Shown in pieces: positions 1-10,955 of a stretch of DNA of 27,146 nt. Every line of letters starts with the position of its first letter. The stretch's first letter is position 1. A program made the translations under genes and the position numbers. The notes under the pieces were generated by a model. It ran no database searches, had not been told where the DNA came from, and worked only from the letters and a program-made list of their open reading frames with translations. This DNA is from Priapulus caudatus (lineage: Eukaryota; Priapulida; Priapulimorpha; Priapulimorphida; Priapulidae), in assembly GCF_000485595.1 (NCBI RefSeq), contig NW_014578026.1:1-27146 (forward strand), read 5' to 3'.

Positions 1-540
1 GAGCGCGGCGGGGGGTATGGGGGCCGCTCCCCGCAGAAAATTTTGATTGACAAACGTGGAGCCCTTTAGCGCCATTCTGAGATAATTTTCCTGCTGCGTT
101 TGAATACATTTTCAACCAGTTTTTTTTGGTAAAATAATGTTTATGTATTACTGGAAACAAGATGGTTTAGAACATACACATACGAGTGTGTAAACCGTAA
201 GACGTAAAATGCCGGCTTACATATCATTTGTGGCAGCGTGTTTCGCCGGCTCGTACCCGACCCTTCCACGGGCTTGATAGGGCCCGTGCCTGCGTTTTGT
301 GATTGTCCTAATCGCCCTTCGTCGTCTACACCCCGAAGTCAGCTCGTACAGGAAAGCTGCTAGAAGACGTGAAATCTCAGAAAGAGGGCGAAGATAGAAG
401 TGGAGTGATAATATGACGGGACAAGCCGGCTGTTTATTACGGGTTGACAACCCAGAAGCGCCAATTTTTCCGCAATTCACACACGATCAGAGAACGATTA
501 ATGCTCCGGATAGCAGTAGCAATAAGCGGGCGGCCACTGT
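1..540. other. No gene recognised
   Basis: Mixed-composition sequence beginning with a short GC-rich stretch. Open frames here are short, low-complexity or overlap each other on both strands, and none resembles a known protein. I see no RNA gene or convincing repeat in this stretch. Confidence 0.5.
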
Positions 541-542
541 TC

Positions 543-700
543 TGCACGCCTCTCTCTCTCTCTCTCTCCTCGTCTCTCTGTACCTGCTCCTTAGGTCTCT
601 CACCCTTCTCGTCTTTCTCTCGTCCGTTGTCTCTCTCGCTCTCTTTCTCTCGCTCTCTCTCTCTCTCTCGGTCTCTTTCTCTCTCTCTTCTCTACTGTTT
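543..700. repeat. CT-rich microsatellite tract
   Basis: Long runs of the dinucleotide CT, interrupted by short GTCTC or CGCTC variants, dominate about 160 bases. The open frames crossing it encode only Ser/Leu/Arg low-complexity peptide (or Glu/Arg on the other strand), so they are not believed to be genes. Confidence 0.85.
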
Positions 701-1199
701 CAATCAACGTCCGCTTGTTTAACTGCTTGCGTCTACACTCCTTTTTTTCGACATCGACTGCTAACTCGCAGATTCTCCGACAGTCAACTGGCAACTCGTG
801 TGACTCGCACCTCTCAACACTGGCTCTCCCCCGACCAGTCACAGTGCCGCTTATATTTTACATATAGTGCGGTCGGTGAGGGATACAATAATGTTTCCAG
901 ATTCGCATTCCTTTCTCGAAGGCTCACCAATCGCTTCTCTGTTTACCTGCGTCATACCAACACGTGTTCTCTGATTGGAACTAGCCGCCGCCTCCGTTGA
1001 CACGCCCTTTCTTTCCTGCTTACTCTCTCACAACCGCGCAGCTCGTCCTAAGCCGTTTCCATGTCCTCGCTCAATATCACTCCTAAACTAATGTATACGC
1101 ATACAATTGCTACACTTAAATATTCACTCGTGCCGATATTAACACACTTGCAACCCGCGGCGTGTGATGCACCGCCGCCCGGCGCACGTCAGGCGGTTT

Positions 1200-1820
1200 A
1201 TTCGGCCATTTCGCATTTTCCCCTTCGCCATTTGCCATTTCGGCATTAAAAATTCCCTACTTCGCCATTTGCCATTTCGCATTTGGCCCCACGATTCGCC
1301 ATTTTCCATTCGCAGTTTCCCGTTTCGCCGCAGTTTCCGCATTCAGATGCATTTCGTCCAATATTCCGCCGACGCACCGAGGGCCCCTTGTTCGAGGTGG
1401 TTAAGAAGTATCTGCTGCTGTAATGAATAAATTTATAACGAATCTTTTTAGATATAGGAGTCAACTATTTATTTGAAGAAGCAAGGAAGGGCGAATATAC
1501 ATATCAGAACAATATGATGCATGGGTACAGGCACCCCTAACCCTAACCTACTTAACCTAACCTAAACGCCTAACCATAGCCCTAAGCTAGCCCTAACCCG
1601 CTAACCTAGAAATGTGATCTTTTTTAAGAAATGGAAGGATCATTTGCGTGGGCAAGGGGTGGAAAGCCACCATAAAATGATTGGCGAATGGGAAACTGGG
1701 CGAAGTGGGAAAATGGCGAAATGGGAAAATGGCGAAGTGGGAACTGGCGAAATGGAACTGGCGAATGGGAAATGGCTAAATGGAAATGGCGAAGTGGGAA
1801 AATGGCGAAATGGGAACCCA
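1200..1820. repeat. Inverted minisatellite pair with telomere-like core
   Basis: The left arm (about 1200-1345) is a degenerate tandem repeat of units such as CGCCATTTGCCATTTCG. The right arm (about 1676-1820) is built from the reverse-complement units, such as GGCGAAATGGGAAAATGG. Between them, at about 1535-1607, is a degenerate array of CCTAA/CCCTAA units. The flanks outside both arms are GC-rich and also partly mirror each other. The whole could be a foldback element or two inverted arrays around a telomere-like tract. The arms are clear by eye; the interpretation as one element is inference. Confidence 0.65.
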
Positions 1821-1859
1821 CCCTCAGGCGCGGCCGCGCGGTGGGCAACATAGCATGAA

Positions 1860-2440
1860 TGGCATATCAGCCGTCGCACCGCAGGCGGCGGGCGCGGTAT
1901 ATCTCACCGCCGCACCGGCATACGCACCGGCGGCGCCCGCGGGCGCGCGCCGCTATCACGCCGGCACCGCAGGCGCGCGCAGTGTGCGCGGTATATATCA
2001 CCGCCGCGCCGCATACCACGCTGCTGCGCGCGCGGACCGCTCCTACCGGCACGCAGGGCGCGGCGCGCGGTATATAATCAATACCGCCGCGGCCGCCATA
2101 CACCGTGTGCCGCGGGCCGCCTCGCGCGGCGTATATATTACCGCGGCCGCGCGCCGCATCTTATAATTACGCTGTGCCGGCGGGCGCGGCGCGCGCGGTA
2201 TATTATCACCGCCGCCGCGCATACTACTGCTGTGCGCGGGCGCGCCGGCGTATATCTCACCGCCGCACGCGACGCACGCCGGGCGCGTGGACCTCTATCA
2301 CCGGCGCGCACCAGCGCGCGCGCGGTATAGATCTCACGTGCCGCCGTAAATACGCGCCGCTGCGCGCGTGGACCTCTATCACCACCGCCGGACCGCTACC
2401 ACCGCTTTGCGCGCCAGCGGGACGCTATCACTGCCGCGCG
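1860..2440. repeat. GC-rich degenerate repeat with periodic TATA cores
   Basis: At least seven copies of a GCGCGGTATAT-(A/C)TCACCGCCGC-like motif recur at irregular intervals of about 55-95 bases, in otherwise almost pure CG/CA-rich sequence. A second sub-repeat, GCGTGGACCTCTATCACC, occurs near 2286 and 2367. The open frames through it are Ala/Arg-rich low complexity and are rejected as genes. CpG density is very high. Confidence 0.6.
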
Positions 2441-2693
2441 GCGGCGAATTTTTTTTCCCCACGGAGAGTTTTCCCGGACCCAGCCACTCAGCGCACTCCA
2501 TTCACTGACTAAGCTCGAAGCAACAATGCAAAATTATACAGACCTAACCTAACCCTAACTAAACCTACCATAACCGCTAACCCTAACACTAACTATAATC
2601 AACACCAGGTCCGTTCTTATATACGCACATATATTCAAACGACTATCTGTGGTGGGTCCGGAACACTCTCGTGGGAAAATAAATTTCGCGCGC
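2441..2693. repeat. Inverted repeat with telomere-like core
   Basis: The left arm (2441-2486) reads GCGGCGAATT then a T-run, CCCCACGGAGAG, TTTTCCCGGACCCAGCCAC. The right arm (about 2649-2693) reads GTGGTGGGTCCGGAACACTC, TCGTGGGAAAA, TAAATTTCGCG, which is its imperfect reverse complement. The loop carries a CCTAACCTAACCCTAA-type tract at 2543-2590. Both outer flanks are GC-rich. No convincing target duplication was found. Confidence 0.55.
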
Positions 2694-2699
2694 GGGGAC

Positions 2700-3311
2700 G
2701 CTACGGCGTCGCTGACCGCGCGGTCGTGCATACGCGTTCTGACTTGCTGCGGCGCCCTGTCTATCTTCCTCGGCCTCAATGGCTGCTGTTACAATTGGCA
2801 TACATAATGAAGAATGCGTGGAATAAGTAGATTGACCCTTTTCAGATAGATCACTGTGATATACAACAACATAATACAATAAATAATACAGTATTACAAA
2901 CATACCGAATCAATTTCAAATTTTCTGGTGTTCTTTTGTGCAATTTTATTTTGTAGAGCGGAAACTCCTGTTCGCGCGGGGGGAATCGTCCGATCAGCCC
3001 GATCCTGGTTAGCGGGCCTGAAGAGTGACAACAACGGCAAACATTTAGTGCGCTAGTCCATGATACAGGTGAACTCACTGCTCAAGGGCGTAGGTGCAAA
3101 TCCCTTTTAGGGCACTCTTATATCACGACAGTGATAGCAGCCAGATTTCTGTGATATCAGCCCTCAACTGATTGCACGACTTTCCTTATTCTCGTGTCGC
3201 ACATACGGGCTTTTCTGCCGTGACCGAGGTCACGAAACTGGCTTGACAACGCCCGCCCTGGGTTGAACACAAAACCGCAACCGGGAAGTTAGATCGCGAT
3301 AATTATGCATC
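2700..3311. other. No gene recognised
   Basis: About 600 bases between two inverted-repeat elements. A tRNA-like B-box (near 3090-3101) and some short inverted ATATCAC/GTGATAT words are present, but nothing that supports a gene. It is probably old transposon debris. Confidence 0.4.
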
Positions 3312-3480
3312 TGACTACTAGGCACTTTAATTTAATTTAAATTTTTTTTTTTTTAAGGGGTTAAGGTTAGGCGTTTAGGTTAGGTTTAGGGTTTAGGTTA
3401 GGTAGGGTTAGGTTATGGTTTTTTTTTTAAGTGCACTAGTATCAGTGCATACCCAACATCCTAAGTGCACCTAGTAGTCA
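3312..3480. mobile_element. MITE-like element with telomere-like interior
   Basis: The left terminus TGACTACTAGGCACTT (3312-3327) is matched by the right terminus AAGTGCACCTAGTAGTCA (3463-3480), its reverse complement apart from a 2-base insertion. ATC flanks both ends (3309-3311 and 3481-3483) and may be a 3-bp target duplication. The interior has a T-run followed by GGTTAGG/TTTAGGG units at 3356-3420. It has no coding capacity. At 169 bp it fits a non-autonomous DNA transposon; the superfamily is uncertain. Confidence 0.6.
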
Positions 3481-4199
3481 ATCAAACTCATAAATCGGCA
3501 TCACTAACTGCCGGTGCAAAAACACACACGCTGGAGTGTGGCGACTGCGTGTGTTTACATTGCAATTGCATGTTACGATCGGCACATTTGATCTTGCTTG
3601 TTTTTTTGTTAGTTTTTTACGTGTAATACATGCGGGGATTGTGAAGGGCTGTAGCGTGTACAAATATACAACTTTATGAAAAAAAATAAGACTTCGATTT
3701 CAGCCGGTTTCCAAAAAGATGGCTGATCGAAAAATTCTCTGGGTTATATGCACTGAAGCCCGAAATTGAAACACGAGATGAGTAACGAAATGGACGGCTC
3801 CAAATGCAGCTAGTATGCGGGGAGGATTTTTCTGGGATGTAGGAACAGGTCCTTACTTTCACATTTATTAATAAAAATAAATAGATCAAATTCTTGTAAT
3901 AAATTTTAGAAACAACAAACTTGTAAGGTGACATGTATAAGTTTTTGTGAGTTTAGCATTCCATGTAGTTGCACAGGCTGATCACGTCCTGCACTATTGT
4001 CATCTCGATGTTGCTCTTCACAGCTTTTCAAGGTTAACAGCCCATTGTTAGCTTATAATAACAAAGACTTACTAGTATAGCTACCGAGGAGTAAGATAAA
4101 TATAGGCCTATATTATCTTCCTCCTGATGCTACTTATACTAGTAATAGCGCGACCGTATCTCAGAGGCAATAACGCAGTTTTGATTGAATGGCATGGGT
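3481..4199. other. No gene recognised
   Basis: AT-rich intergenic sequence. Short open frames on the minus strand have no family resemblance, and I saw no repeats or RNA structures. Confidence 0.45.
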
Positions 4200-4260
4200 C
4201 AGTGGCGGATCCCAGGGGCCAGGGGGTGGATTGGGTGGCTAGCACTCCTCTGTTGTGGCT
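4200..4260 (+). mobile_element. Possible hAT-type transposon terminus
   Basis: CAGTGGCGGATCC at 4200-4212, followed by a G-rich stretch, resembles the terminal sequence (CAGTGGCGGATC...) of many animal hAT-like elements. No inverted partner with GGATCCGCCACTG was found in the window, so this would be a solo or truncated end. The assignment rests on remembered terminal consensus only. Confidence 0.35.
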
Positions 4261-4359
4261 AACAATGATTTATACATCCGTATACATTCATTATTTCAGG
4301 CGCTGTTGTGCATAATGGCGAAGTGACTATAACGCACAGGGGCCGGGGTGTGGAGATAT

Positions 4360-5335
4360 GGCTACGGAATGGGAAGGGCAGAAGGGAGTAAGCCTGGTGG
4401 AGAGGGAGGAGAAGGGAGAAGGTGGTAGGAAACGAGAAGGGAGAGCTGGTGGAGGAAGGAGGAAGTTGTGGAGAAAGGAGGAGGGGGAGAAAGGCTGGTG
4501 GAGAAGAGGAAAGGGAGAAAGAGGGGGAGGAAGGGAGCTGGCTGGCAGGAGGAGGGGGAAATGCGAGCAATGCTGTAGACGGACGGAGGGGGGAGAAGAG
4601 AGAAGGTGGTGGAGAAGGAGGAGGGAAGAGGCTGGTGGAGAAGGAGGAGGGGGAGAAGGCGAGAAGGTGGAGGAGGAGGGGGAGAAGCTGGTGGAGAAGG
4701 AGGAAGGAGAAAGGAGGGAGAAGGAGAGAAGGGGATAAGGAGGGGGAGAAGGGAGGCTGGTGGAGGAGGGGAGAAAGGAGAAGGTGGTGGAGGAGGGGAG
4801 AAGGAGGTGAGGGGAAAAGCTGGTGGAGTTAAGGAGGGAAGGGGAGAAGGTGGTGGAGAAGGAGGAGGGGAAAACTGGCTGGGAAGGAGGAGGGGAGAAG
4901 GGAGAAGGTGCGTGGAGGAGGGGGAGAAGCTGGGTGGACGAAGAAAGGCGGGGAGAAGCCTGGTGGAAGAAGCGAGGAAGGGGAGAAGGAAGAGGGGGAG
5001 AAGGGAGAAGGATAGGAGGGGGAGAAAGAGCGGTGGACGGAGAGGGGGAGAGCTGGTGGAGAAGGATGAAGGGAGCAGAGAGGAAGTGGTGGGAGGAGGA
5101 GGGGAGAAGCTGGTGGAGAAGAGGGAAGGGGAGCAAAAGGGAGCTGGTGGGAGGACGAGGGGAGAAGGGAGAAGGTGTGGAGGAGGGGAGAAGCTATGGA
5201 GAAGGAGGAAGGGGAGACGAGAGAAGGTGGTGAGAAGGAGGAATGGGAGAAGCCTGTGGAGGAGGAGGGGGAGAAGGCTGGTGAGAAGGAGAAAGGGGAG
5301 AAAGGAGGGGGAGAAGGGAGCTGGTGACGGAGGAG
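4360..5335. repeat. Purine-rich minisatellite, about 1 kb
   Basis: The plus strand is almost entirely G and A, built from degenerate units of the form GGGAGAAGCTGGTGGAGAAG followed by GAGG, repeated dozens of times. Apparent reading frames run open across it on both strands: Gly/Glu/Arg/Lys-rich on plus, Ser/Pro/Leu-rich on minus. This is what a stop-poor purine repeat gives, so no protein is called. Mirror-like polypurine sequence of this length could form triplex or G-rich structures. Confidence 0.85.
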
Positions 5336-5339
5336 GACG

Positions 5340-7139
5340 ACGACCAGCATCGCCGACGGACACGGACCCGAGCTCAATTAAGGGCAACGCGTGACGCGGC
5401 GGCTTCGATGTACCGCTGATCGATCGATCGCCTGCGTAGGCACACTCACACACACACACGTCCGCTTGCATGCGTCAAATAAACGCGTGAATAAAACCCC
5501 GGACCCGAATAATACATAAATCAACAATGATGATATATAATGGTCCGACTGGTACTAAATGGATCCAGATGAGACGGGATACTAGAGAATCGTCGCCGAA
5601 AGGAGTGTGTTATCCAAAGCGGCTATTACGCGCGAGATCCTGGCGCTCGGCCAGTCGCGGCCAAGGCGCACGCGACGCGCGGCCAACGTCGCCGCCGACT
5701 ACGACACTGTGGCAGCTATGGATCCGTCGGCGGCCGAATGCATCGCGTCGGCGCACGGATCCATAGCTGCCAGCGAAGAGCGAACAATTTTAGGGCCAAT
5801 ACAATGAGACTGGCGCAAGGTGCATTGGAATTGGAATTTCAAGGTGATATAGGGAAATGAACAAAAGTAAGAGTGAAAACAGTACATTCTCGTGGTGTTT
5901 TTGATTACAATGGCATGGTACTCCGTATTGTTGTAGCCTCGAATACGCTGCGAAGGCGAGTAAAGTTAAGCTGTCGAAAACACAATGGTCATCTGTTCAC
6001 TCGAATATCGTGAGCTAACTACGAAAAACGGTCACAAATATTTCAAAGTAGAAGCCACAAGACGGTGAGCCCGCAACTGGGGGGCGATTTGCGAGTTTTC
6101 GGTGAACATCGATGAAAAATCGGACCGAGTTAGTAATCGGTTACGTTACGGAAGTAACGCGTAGGCGACCTGTTGATAGTTGTTAGTGAGTAGGCCACGT
6201 CGGCGGTGACGCAATATTACGTGGCATTACGTATTGGTAGTTATTATCGTATTATGAGTTTTATTATTATATTGTATTCCTTATTATTATTGCTTGGTTA
6301 CTTGCTTAAAATAACACTATACTCCGCAGTTGACACAACGACGATCTTTCAGCCAGGAGGTATGTGGTGTAGAGCAAAGCATCAAGTTTCTACAATTTCA
6401 GTCGTCTGTTAACCTCAACGCGATACGGTGCAAGAATGTGGAATATGAGAGTTGCAGGCAAATTGAAGTTTGCGCAAAGCCTACACTTCGAAGCAACCGT
6501 CGCCCCGTTGTGGCTGTGTGGAACGTCACATATATGTACACTGTGGTTTAACACTACGACGAATAGTGGCAACATGTTTTTAGTAAAAACTGTTATGTTC
6601 TAGTGTACTTGTTATTGTAGTCCAGTTTTGCCATAAATGTTGACGGCCGCACTGTTAATTATCTTTGAACTTTTTTTCATGAAATGTGTTCTATATAGTT
6701 AGGCGAGCTGATGTTAGCTTGGTTGGCTCCGCTGTGCATCTTGAGCATTTTCTTGGAATTCAGATGGCCGCCGGCCGTCGGATCTTGGATTTGGTGCAAT
6801 TTAGCAATTGTGATCTCGATGCGCCTAGGAGTGTCATGCATAACTATCTTTTAGGGGTTTCGAGGAGGGGGGGGGAGTCCATTCCTGGAGTTATTTAAAA
6901 TGGGGTCAAGGTCAAAGTTCAAAACAAGGGTCAACGTAAAATAAGACACTTTAATGTAAATTCAACGAGAAAATAGCAACAGTCCCTAAACAGTACACAT
7001 AAACAGTAGTTGTCAGCAGATCTCCTATGACTCTCATCCTCATTACTCCTCAATCCGCCATCATCATCATTGTCGATTGTCGTCATCTACACCTAGCGCT
7101 CTTCATTGTCTTCGGTGTCGCATTCTGATTTTTCGTGAA
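5340..7139. other. No confident gene; small open frames only
   Basis: Contains a short CA tract near 5443-5458, an open frame at 5607-5807 (plus) with Ala/Arg-rich sequence of unknown identity, and an open frame near 6330-6551 (plus) without recognised homology. No splice-linked homologous exons were found. A hairpin at 5710-5772 lies within the first open frame. Confidence 0.4.
5710..5772. repeat. 18-bp perfect inverted repeat
   Basis: TGGCAGCTATGGATCCGT (5710-5727) is exactly reverse-complemented by ACGGATCCATAGCTGCCA (5755-5772), with a 27-base GC-rich loop. No flanking duplication is evident, and a function is not known. Confidence 0.7.
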
Positions 7140-9340
7140 TTGACTACACAGGCGACTCGCTACGCTCGTAGTTTGCAATAATCTGTGCATGAAAGGCTGC
7201 GGTTGCAAGCTGCAACGTTCCGCCCTCGCTGCATGTCCTTGCCTCTGTTGCTGCAGCTGGCAGCTACTACATCAGGAGCGCTTGGGAGCAACTGGCGCTG
7301 CTTGAATGTATGGTGCGGTGTGATGGTGAGCTTTTGTATCCAACCAAAAGTTGGATAATATGTAGACGCTTCTTCCAGGTGGGTCACGGTTGGTTTGCTG
7401 GCCGTCCACAGTAGCATCTGATAGGTGAGTTGGACACATGGCAGGCTGGGCCAGGTTGACGTCGTCGGTGGCAGTTGTCTTCAGTTGTGGCGACTTTCTA
7501 TGGCTGCGGTAAGAGGCGAGTACGTGGCATCTATTCATTGTTGTACAATTTTCTGCTCCGTCGAGAGGGAAGAGTAAGAAGCTGTCTGCTGTCGCTTTGA
7601 GTTGAGCTGGGTCGCGCCAAGCTCGTTCCAGCCTTGATCGCCGTCACCTGGTATATCAATCTCCAGAAAGCTTGAGTGCTAGACTGTTTTTCCTTTTCGC
7701 GAAGGGGTACGACACCGTATCGCAGCCGACAGGGCATGGACACCGAGAAGCTGGCTGCGACTTTTGGGCCTAACCGCTCAACAGTTTTGTTATATCGGCA
7801 GGACATCGACCATTCCACTTTTCGCATTTGAATTCTGGAAATGACCCGCATCCTTGATCGGTCCAGTACACCCAGGACGGACGAAGAACGTCTGTGTCAT
7901 CACTGAGGATGCGGATTGTCTGGGGCATCTTGCTTCTGACCGCCTTCAGCATGTAGCATGCAGAGAGTGATGTCCTGCCTCCAGCATGCGGTGACGACAA
8001 GTCGCAGCTTGTTGACTAAGGCTGGGTGTTTGTGAGAGGCAGAGAGTAGCCGCATCGGATGTTGTTTGAGCAGACTCTTGTTCGTGGCATGTGAAGAATA
8101 GCTTGTCGCATGGAAGGGTGTGTTTGGGGTCAAGCGGCACTTCATTGGCTCTCCTCTTCAATCTGCTCATGCTCCTTTTGCTGGCTAGCGAGCTTCTGTC
8201 ATAGCGCTGTCGAACAGGACTATTTTTTTGAGCCCAGGGGGGTAGTCGGGGCCAGTCGAGCAAAAAGCTTGGCGCGGCAGAATCTCCCTGCGGTCGGCCG
8301 CGAACTTGGCCACACAAACCGTGGTACAAGGCAGCTGACCGGCGTCAACTGCAACACCACGTCTGGAGGCGGTGTGAGTCCCTTGACAGAAACACCGAGA
8401 CACTTGACGAGCACGGCCTTGGTTGCCCTTCCTCAAAACGATCCATACTCATCAATCAGGGATGTTGCGACTGGACTTCAGTTCAAACTGGAAGATGGGT
8501 TGGTCGATTCCACGCCCGCTGCTGCCCCCCAAGACCAACAGCCGATAGAAATCAGTGCTCTCGATGTCGTAGATTGGCCTTCCCTTGACAGTGACTGCCT
8601 TCTTGAGCTTGTCACATATTGCTGCTGACCGATTTTCTTTATGGTTTTGTGGAAGTGCACTACTTAGTGAGCGGAAAACTGCCTTGCTTTGCTCAGCGTC
8701 CCGATAGTCAGTGCATCTGAACATTCCACTGTGTCGGCGCGCACTTTGGCCATTGCATGATGTTATAGAGACCTGGATGGCTGCTCATTTGAGGGGGTGA
8801 GCTGTAAACTTCTGCCCAGCTCTGCTCCGATCTTCTCCGATCGCATCCTCATGCCAGTGCTTCTTGCTTCCCTCTCCTTCTCCTTGTGCTTGTTTCTTCT
8901 TCGCTCTCTTATCCACTTCGACCACCGTGGCTTTCTCCTGCTCCCAGCTTCACTGTAGCATATCTTCCATGGCGATTGTCGAGGTGGGCACAGCACTGAA
9001 ACACTGTTGACTCCAGCACAGCCACTTGCTGGCGGCGCTGTCGATATGCCTTCATACCTGCCAGCACCCTTCCTCGCTTGATATAGTGTCTGTTCGCGCG
9101 AACTGATCTGCTGGAACTGCGTCCGCCCATGCCAGAATGCCGACAGACATGTGCGCCTGGCCAGTAGGTTCTCTCCGGGCACGCTGGGGAACGGTGCGCC
9201 CCATCCTGTCGCACATACCAGTCATGTAGCGTGGCAAATTGTGGTGACCTGCCTGCGAAGAAATACGGGCAGCATTGCCTTTGAGACTAGTTGCTGCTGG
9301 AGGAGAAGAGTCACATTCGCTCTCCACGCAGGAACATGAC
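7140..9340 (-). pseudogene. Frame-broken transposon-associated gene (DTDV...GCDTVS family)
   Basis: Read on the minus strand across shifting frames, this stretch keeps the order of landmarks of a large, repeated, uncharacterised protein family of marine invertebrates and fish. From about 9310 down: a GHHNLPRYMTGMCDRMG segment; KGNQGRARQ (about 8430); a KKIVLFDSAM block (about 8220); RLTPNTP (about 8130); LVNKLRLVVTACW; QTIRILSDDTDVL (about 7900); EKWNG; a GVHALS-GCDTVSYPF region split over frames (about 7720); EIDIPG; LKATADSF; and a C-terminal Cys-rich piece ending SLSCTDYC (about 7170). No single frame stays open for more than about 140 codons. Many breaks are single-base gains, which could be decay or unpolished sequence. 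The protein's function is unknown; the transposon link comes from its multi-copy nature. Family recognition is from memory. Confidence 0.6.
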
Positions 9341-10530
9341 CGTCAGCAGTGTCGCTTGATGAACACGTCACCCATAGGCCTCCTCAGTTGGGGTTTTTCT
9401 GGCTGATCTCGGCAGGTAGTCACTCAGCTCTTGGTATGCTCGTGGCACCAATTTGGAGTAGAAACATCTGCAGGCAACACGGCGCTGATGAGACGGTTAT
9501 GCCCTAGAGCCTTGTTCCAGGTCATTCCTCGGTGATGTGCTGGTCATAGCCACCAAACGCTGCGCTCATGAGCACGTCCACGCCAGATGCCTTCATCAGT
9601 GTCCTATACAGCCCAGGAAAGCTCATGAGAGTGTGCATGCACTGCCGCGGTGCAAGTATAAGATTGGTCCAGGCGCTGAGAGGGTCTTGGGCTCCGCCTT
9701 CGAGTTCCGGGTGTCACCTAATTCGATCCCCCCCGCAAAACTCGCTGGTTACGGGCCTGCTCTTGATTACGAATTTTATCATTTTTTAGCAAGACCGCCA
9801 AGATTCGTGATTGCCTGTCATTACTATACTTGTAGTTTCAGATTCTCCCACTACGTGGCGCGCCTGCTGGTACTTATTCAACTTCCGGCTGGTATCGGTA
9901 GAAATAACAAAAGGCATAGGTATAAAAGGCAAGAGGTTGAAAGCAGAAAGAAAGTTGAAATTTTAGTTTTACCATAGTTTTACAGGAATAACAATTTTAA
10001 ATGAGAAAAATGTAACGTAATATAAAAGAATTTCTCTCAGCACCATGCTAGTCGTAGGAAAGGGGACCGGTTCCCACCTTTTTTGTTCTGTGTTCTCAGA
10101 CTAAGCAGTAAGCGAGTAAGCCTATGCCTACGGTACTATGGCTATAGCCTATGGGATGCCTGTTCATGGGCCATGTTTTTTTCTCTAGTAGTAAATGTTA
10201 TTTGTAAATATAGTGTCACTGCCAGTGCCAGAGCCAGTGCCAGCAGTGGTGCACAGACATGTTTAATTCGCATTGCTCGCGAATTGACGCGCTCATTACG
10301 AACAAGCTCCAGGTAATTTGTCCACTGAATTGCTAAAGTCTAAAGTGCCATTACTAGCGTGATACCCCGTTCCAAAACAACACTCAAAAGTTATAACAAT
10401 AACATTAACAATAAACAGTTATAGTTAGTCCATGGTACTACTAGGAATGCTTATTCCATAGACACGTGAACACATTGCTGAATGCTTAGGCACACGCTTC
10501 CCCTCACTTGGGTCAATAGGTGGGAAGCTA
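9341..10530. other. No gene recognised
   Basis: Mixed sequence with an open frame at 9537-9977 (plus) that resembles nothing known and has no splice partners. A small CAGTGCCAGAGCCAGTGCCA tandem lies near 10219-10238. Otherwise it is featureless to the start of the mobile element at 10541. Confidence 0.4.
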
Positions 10531-10540
10531 TGTAACTAAC

Positions 10541-10840
10541 GCTGAGAGGGTCTATGTCCTCCGGGGTACTGCCGGAACGTACCCTGGGTACGGTCCGGTA
10601 TACCGGAACGTACCCTGGTACTATCTAATATACCGTACCGTACCTCGCCTACTCCACTAACGAGTCTAGGTAGTCGCCTACGCCTACTCCCTAACCCTAA
10701 CATTAACCCGAACCCGAACCCTAATCCAAATGCTAACCCTAACCATATCAAATAGTGACCAGGGTACGTTCTGGTATACCGGACCGTACCCAGGGTACGT
10801 TCCGGCAGTATATACCCTGGGGGACATAGACCCTATGAGC
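10541..10840. mobile_element. 300-bp long-TIR element with 9-bp target duplication
   Basis: GTAACTAAC occurs directly on both sides (10532-10540 and 10841-10849). Between them the sequence begins GCTGAGAGGGTCTATGTCC and ends with the reverse complement of GCTCATAGGGTCTATGTCC. The inverted arms extend about 95 bases (about 10541-10635 and 10745-10840) and include a 37-base stretch (10568-10604) that is identical in inverse orientation. The arms contain internal GGTATACCGGAACGTACCC sub-repeats. The centre (10691-10744) carries CTAACCCTAA-like units. A 9-bp duplication with long TIRs and no coding capacity fits a non-autonomous Mutator-like or foldback element. Confidence 0.75.
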
Positions 10841-10933
10841 GTAACTAACTGCCTGGTGCAGCATCTAAAAGCTGGACTATGAGGTCCTACTTTAGTACTC
10901 GCAGCTAGGGCCTGCATACCAGGGCTCGAATTA

Positions 10934-10955
10934 ACCGACGGCAATTGCCGTCGGT
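10934..10955. repeat. Perfect 22-bp palindrome at gap edge
   Basis: The half-site ACCGACGGCAA is followed immediately by its reverse complement, directly abutting the first N. A perfect self-complementary end is a common place for an assembly to break. Confidence 0.8.

Noticed and set aside
413-1000. 195-codon open frame on the plus strand
   Set aside because: Largely a CT microsatellite giving Ser/Leu repeats; no domain, and it overlaps other frames.
1780-2512. Ala/Arg/Tyr-rich open frames
   Set aside because: A product of the GC-rich degenerate repeat, which has few stop codons. No family resemblance.
3060-3112. tRNA-like B-box (GGTGCAAATCC) with a possible SINE head
   Set aside because: No convincing A-box or cloverleaf pairing. 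The match is too weak to call a tRNA or SINE.
4327-5471. Long open frames on both strands (up to 369 codons)
   Set aside because: They are translations of a purine-rich minisatellite. Composition is extreme low complexity and several frames are open at once.
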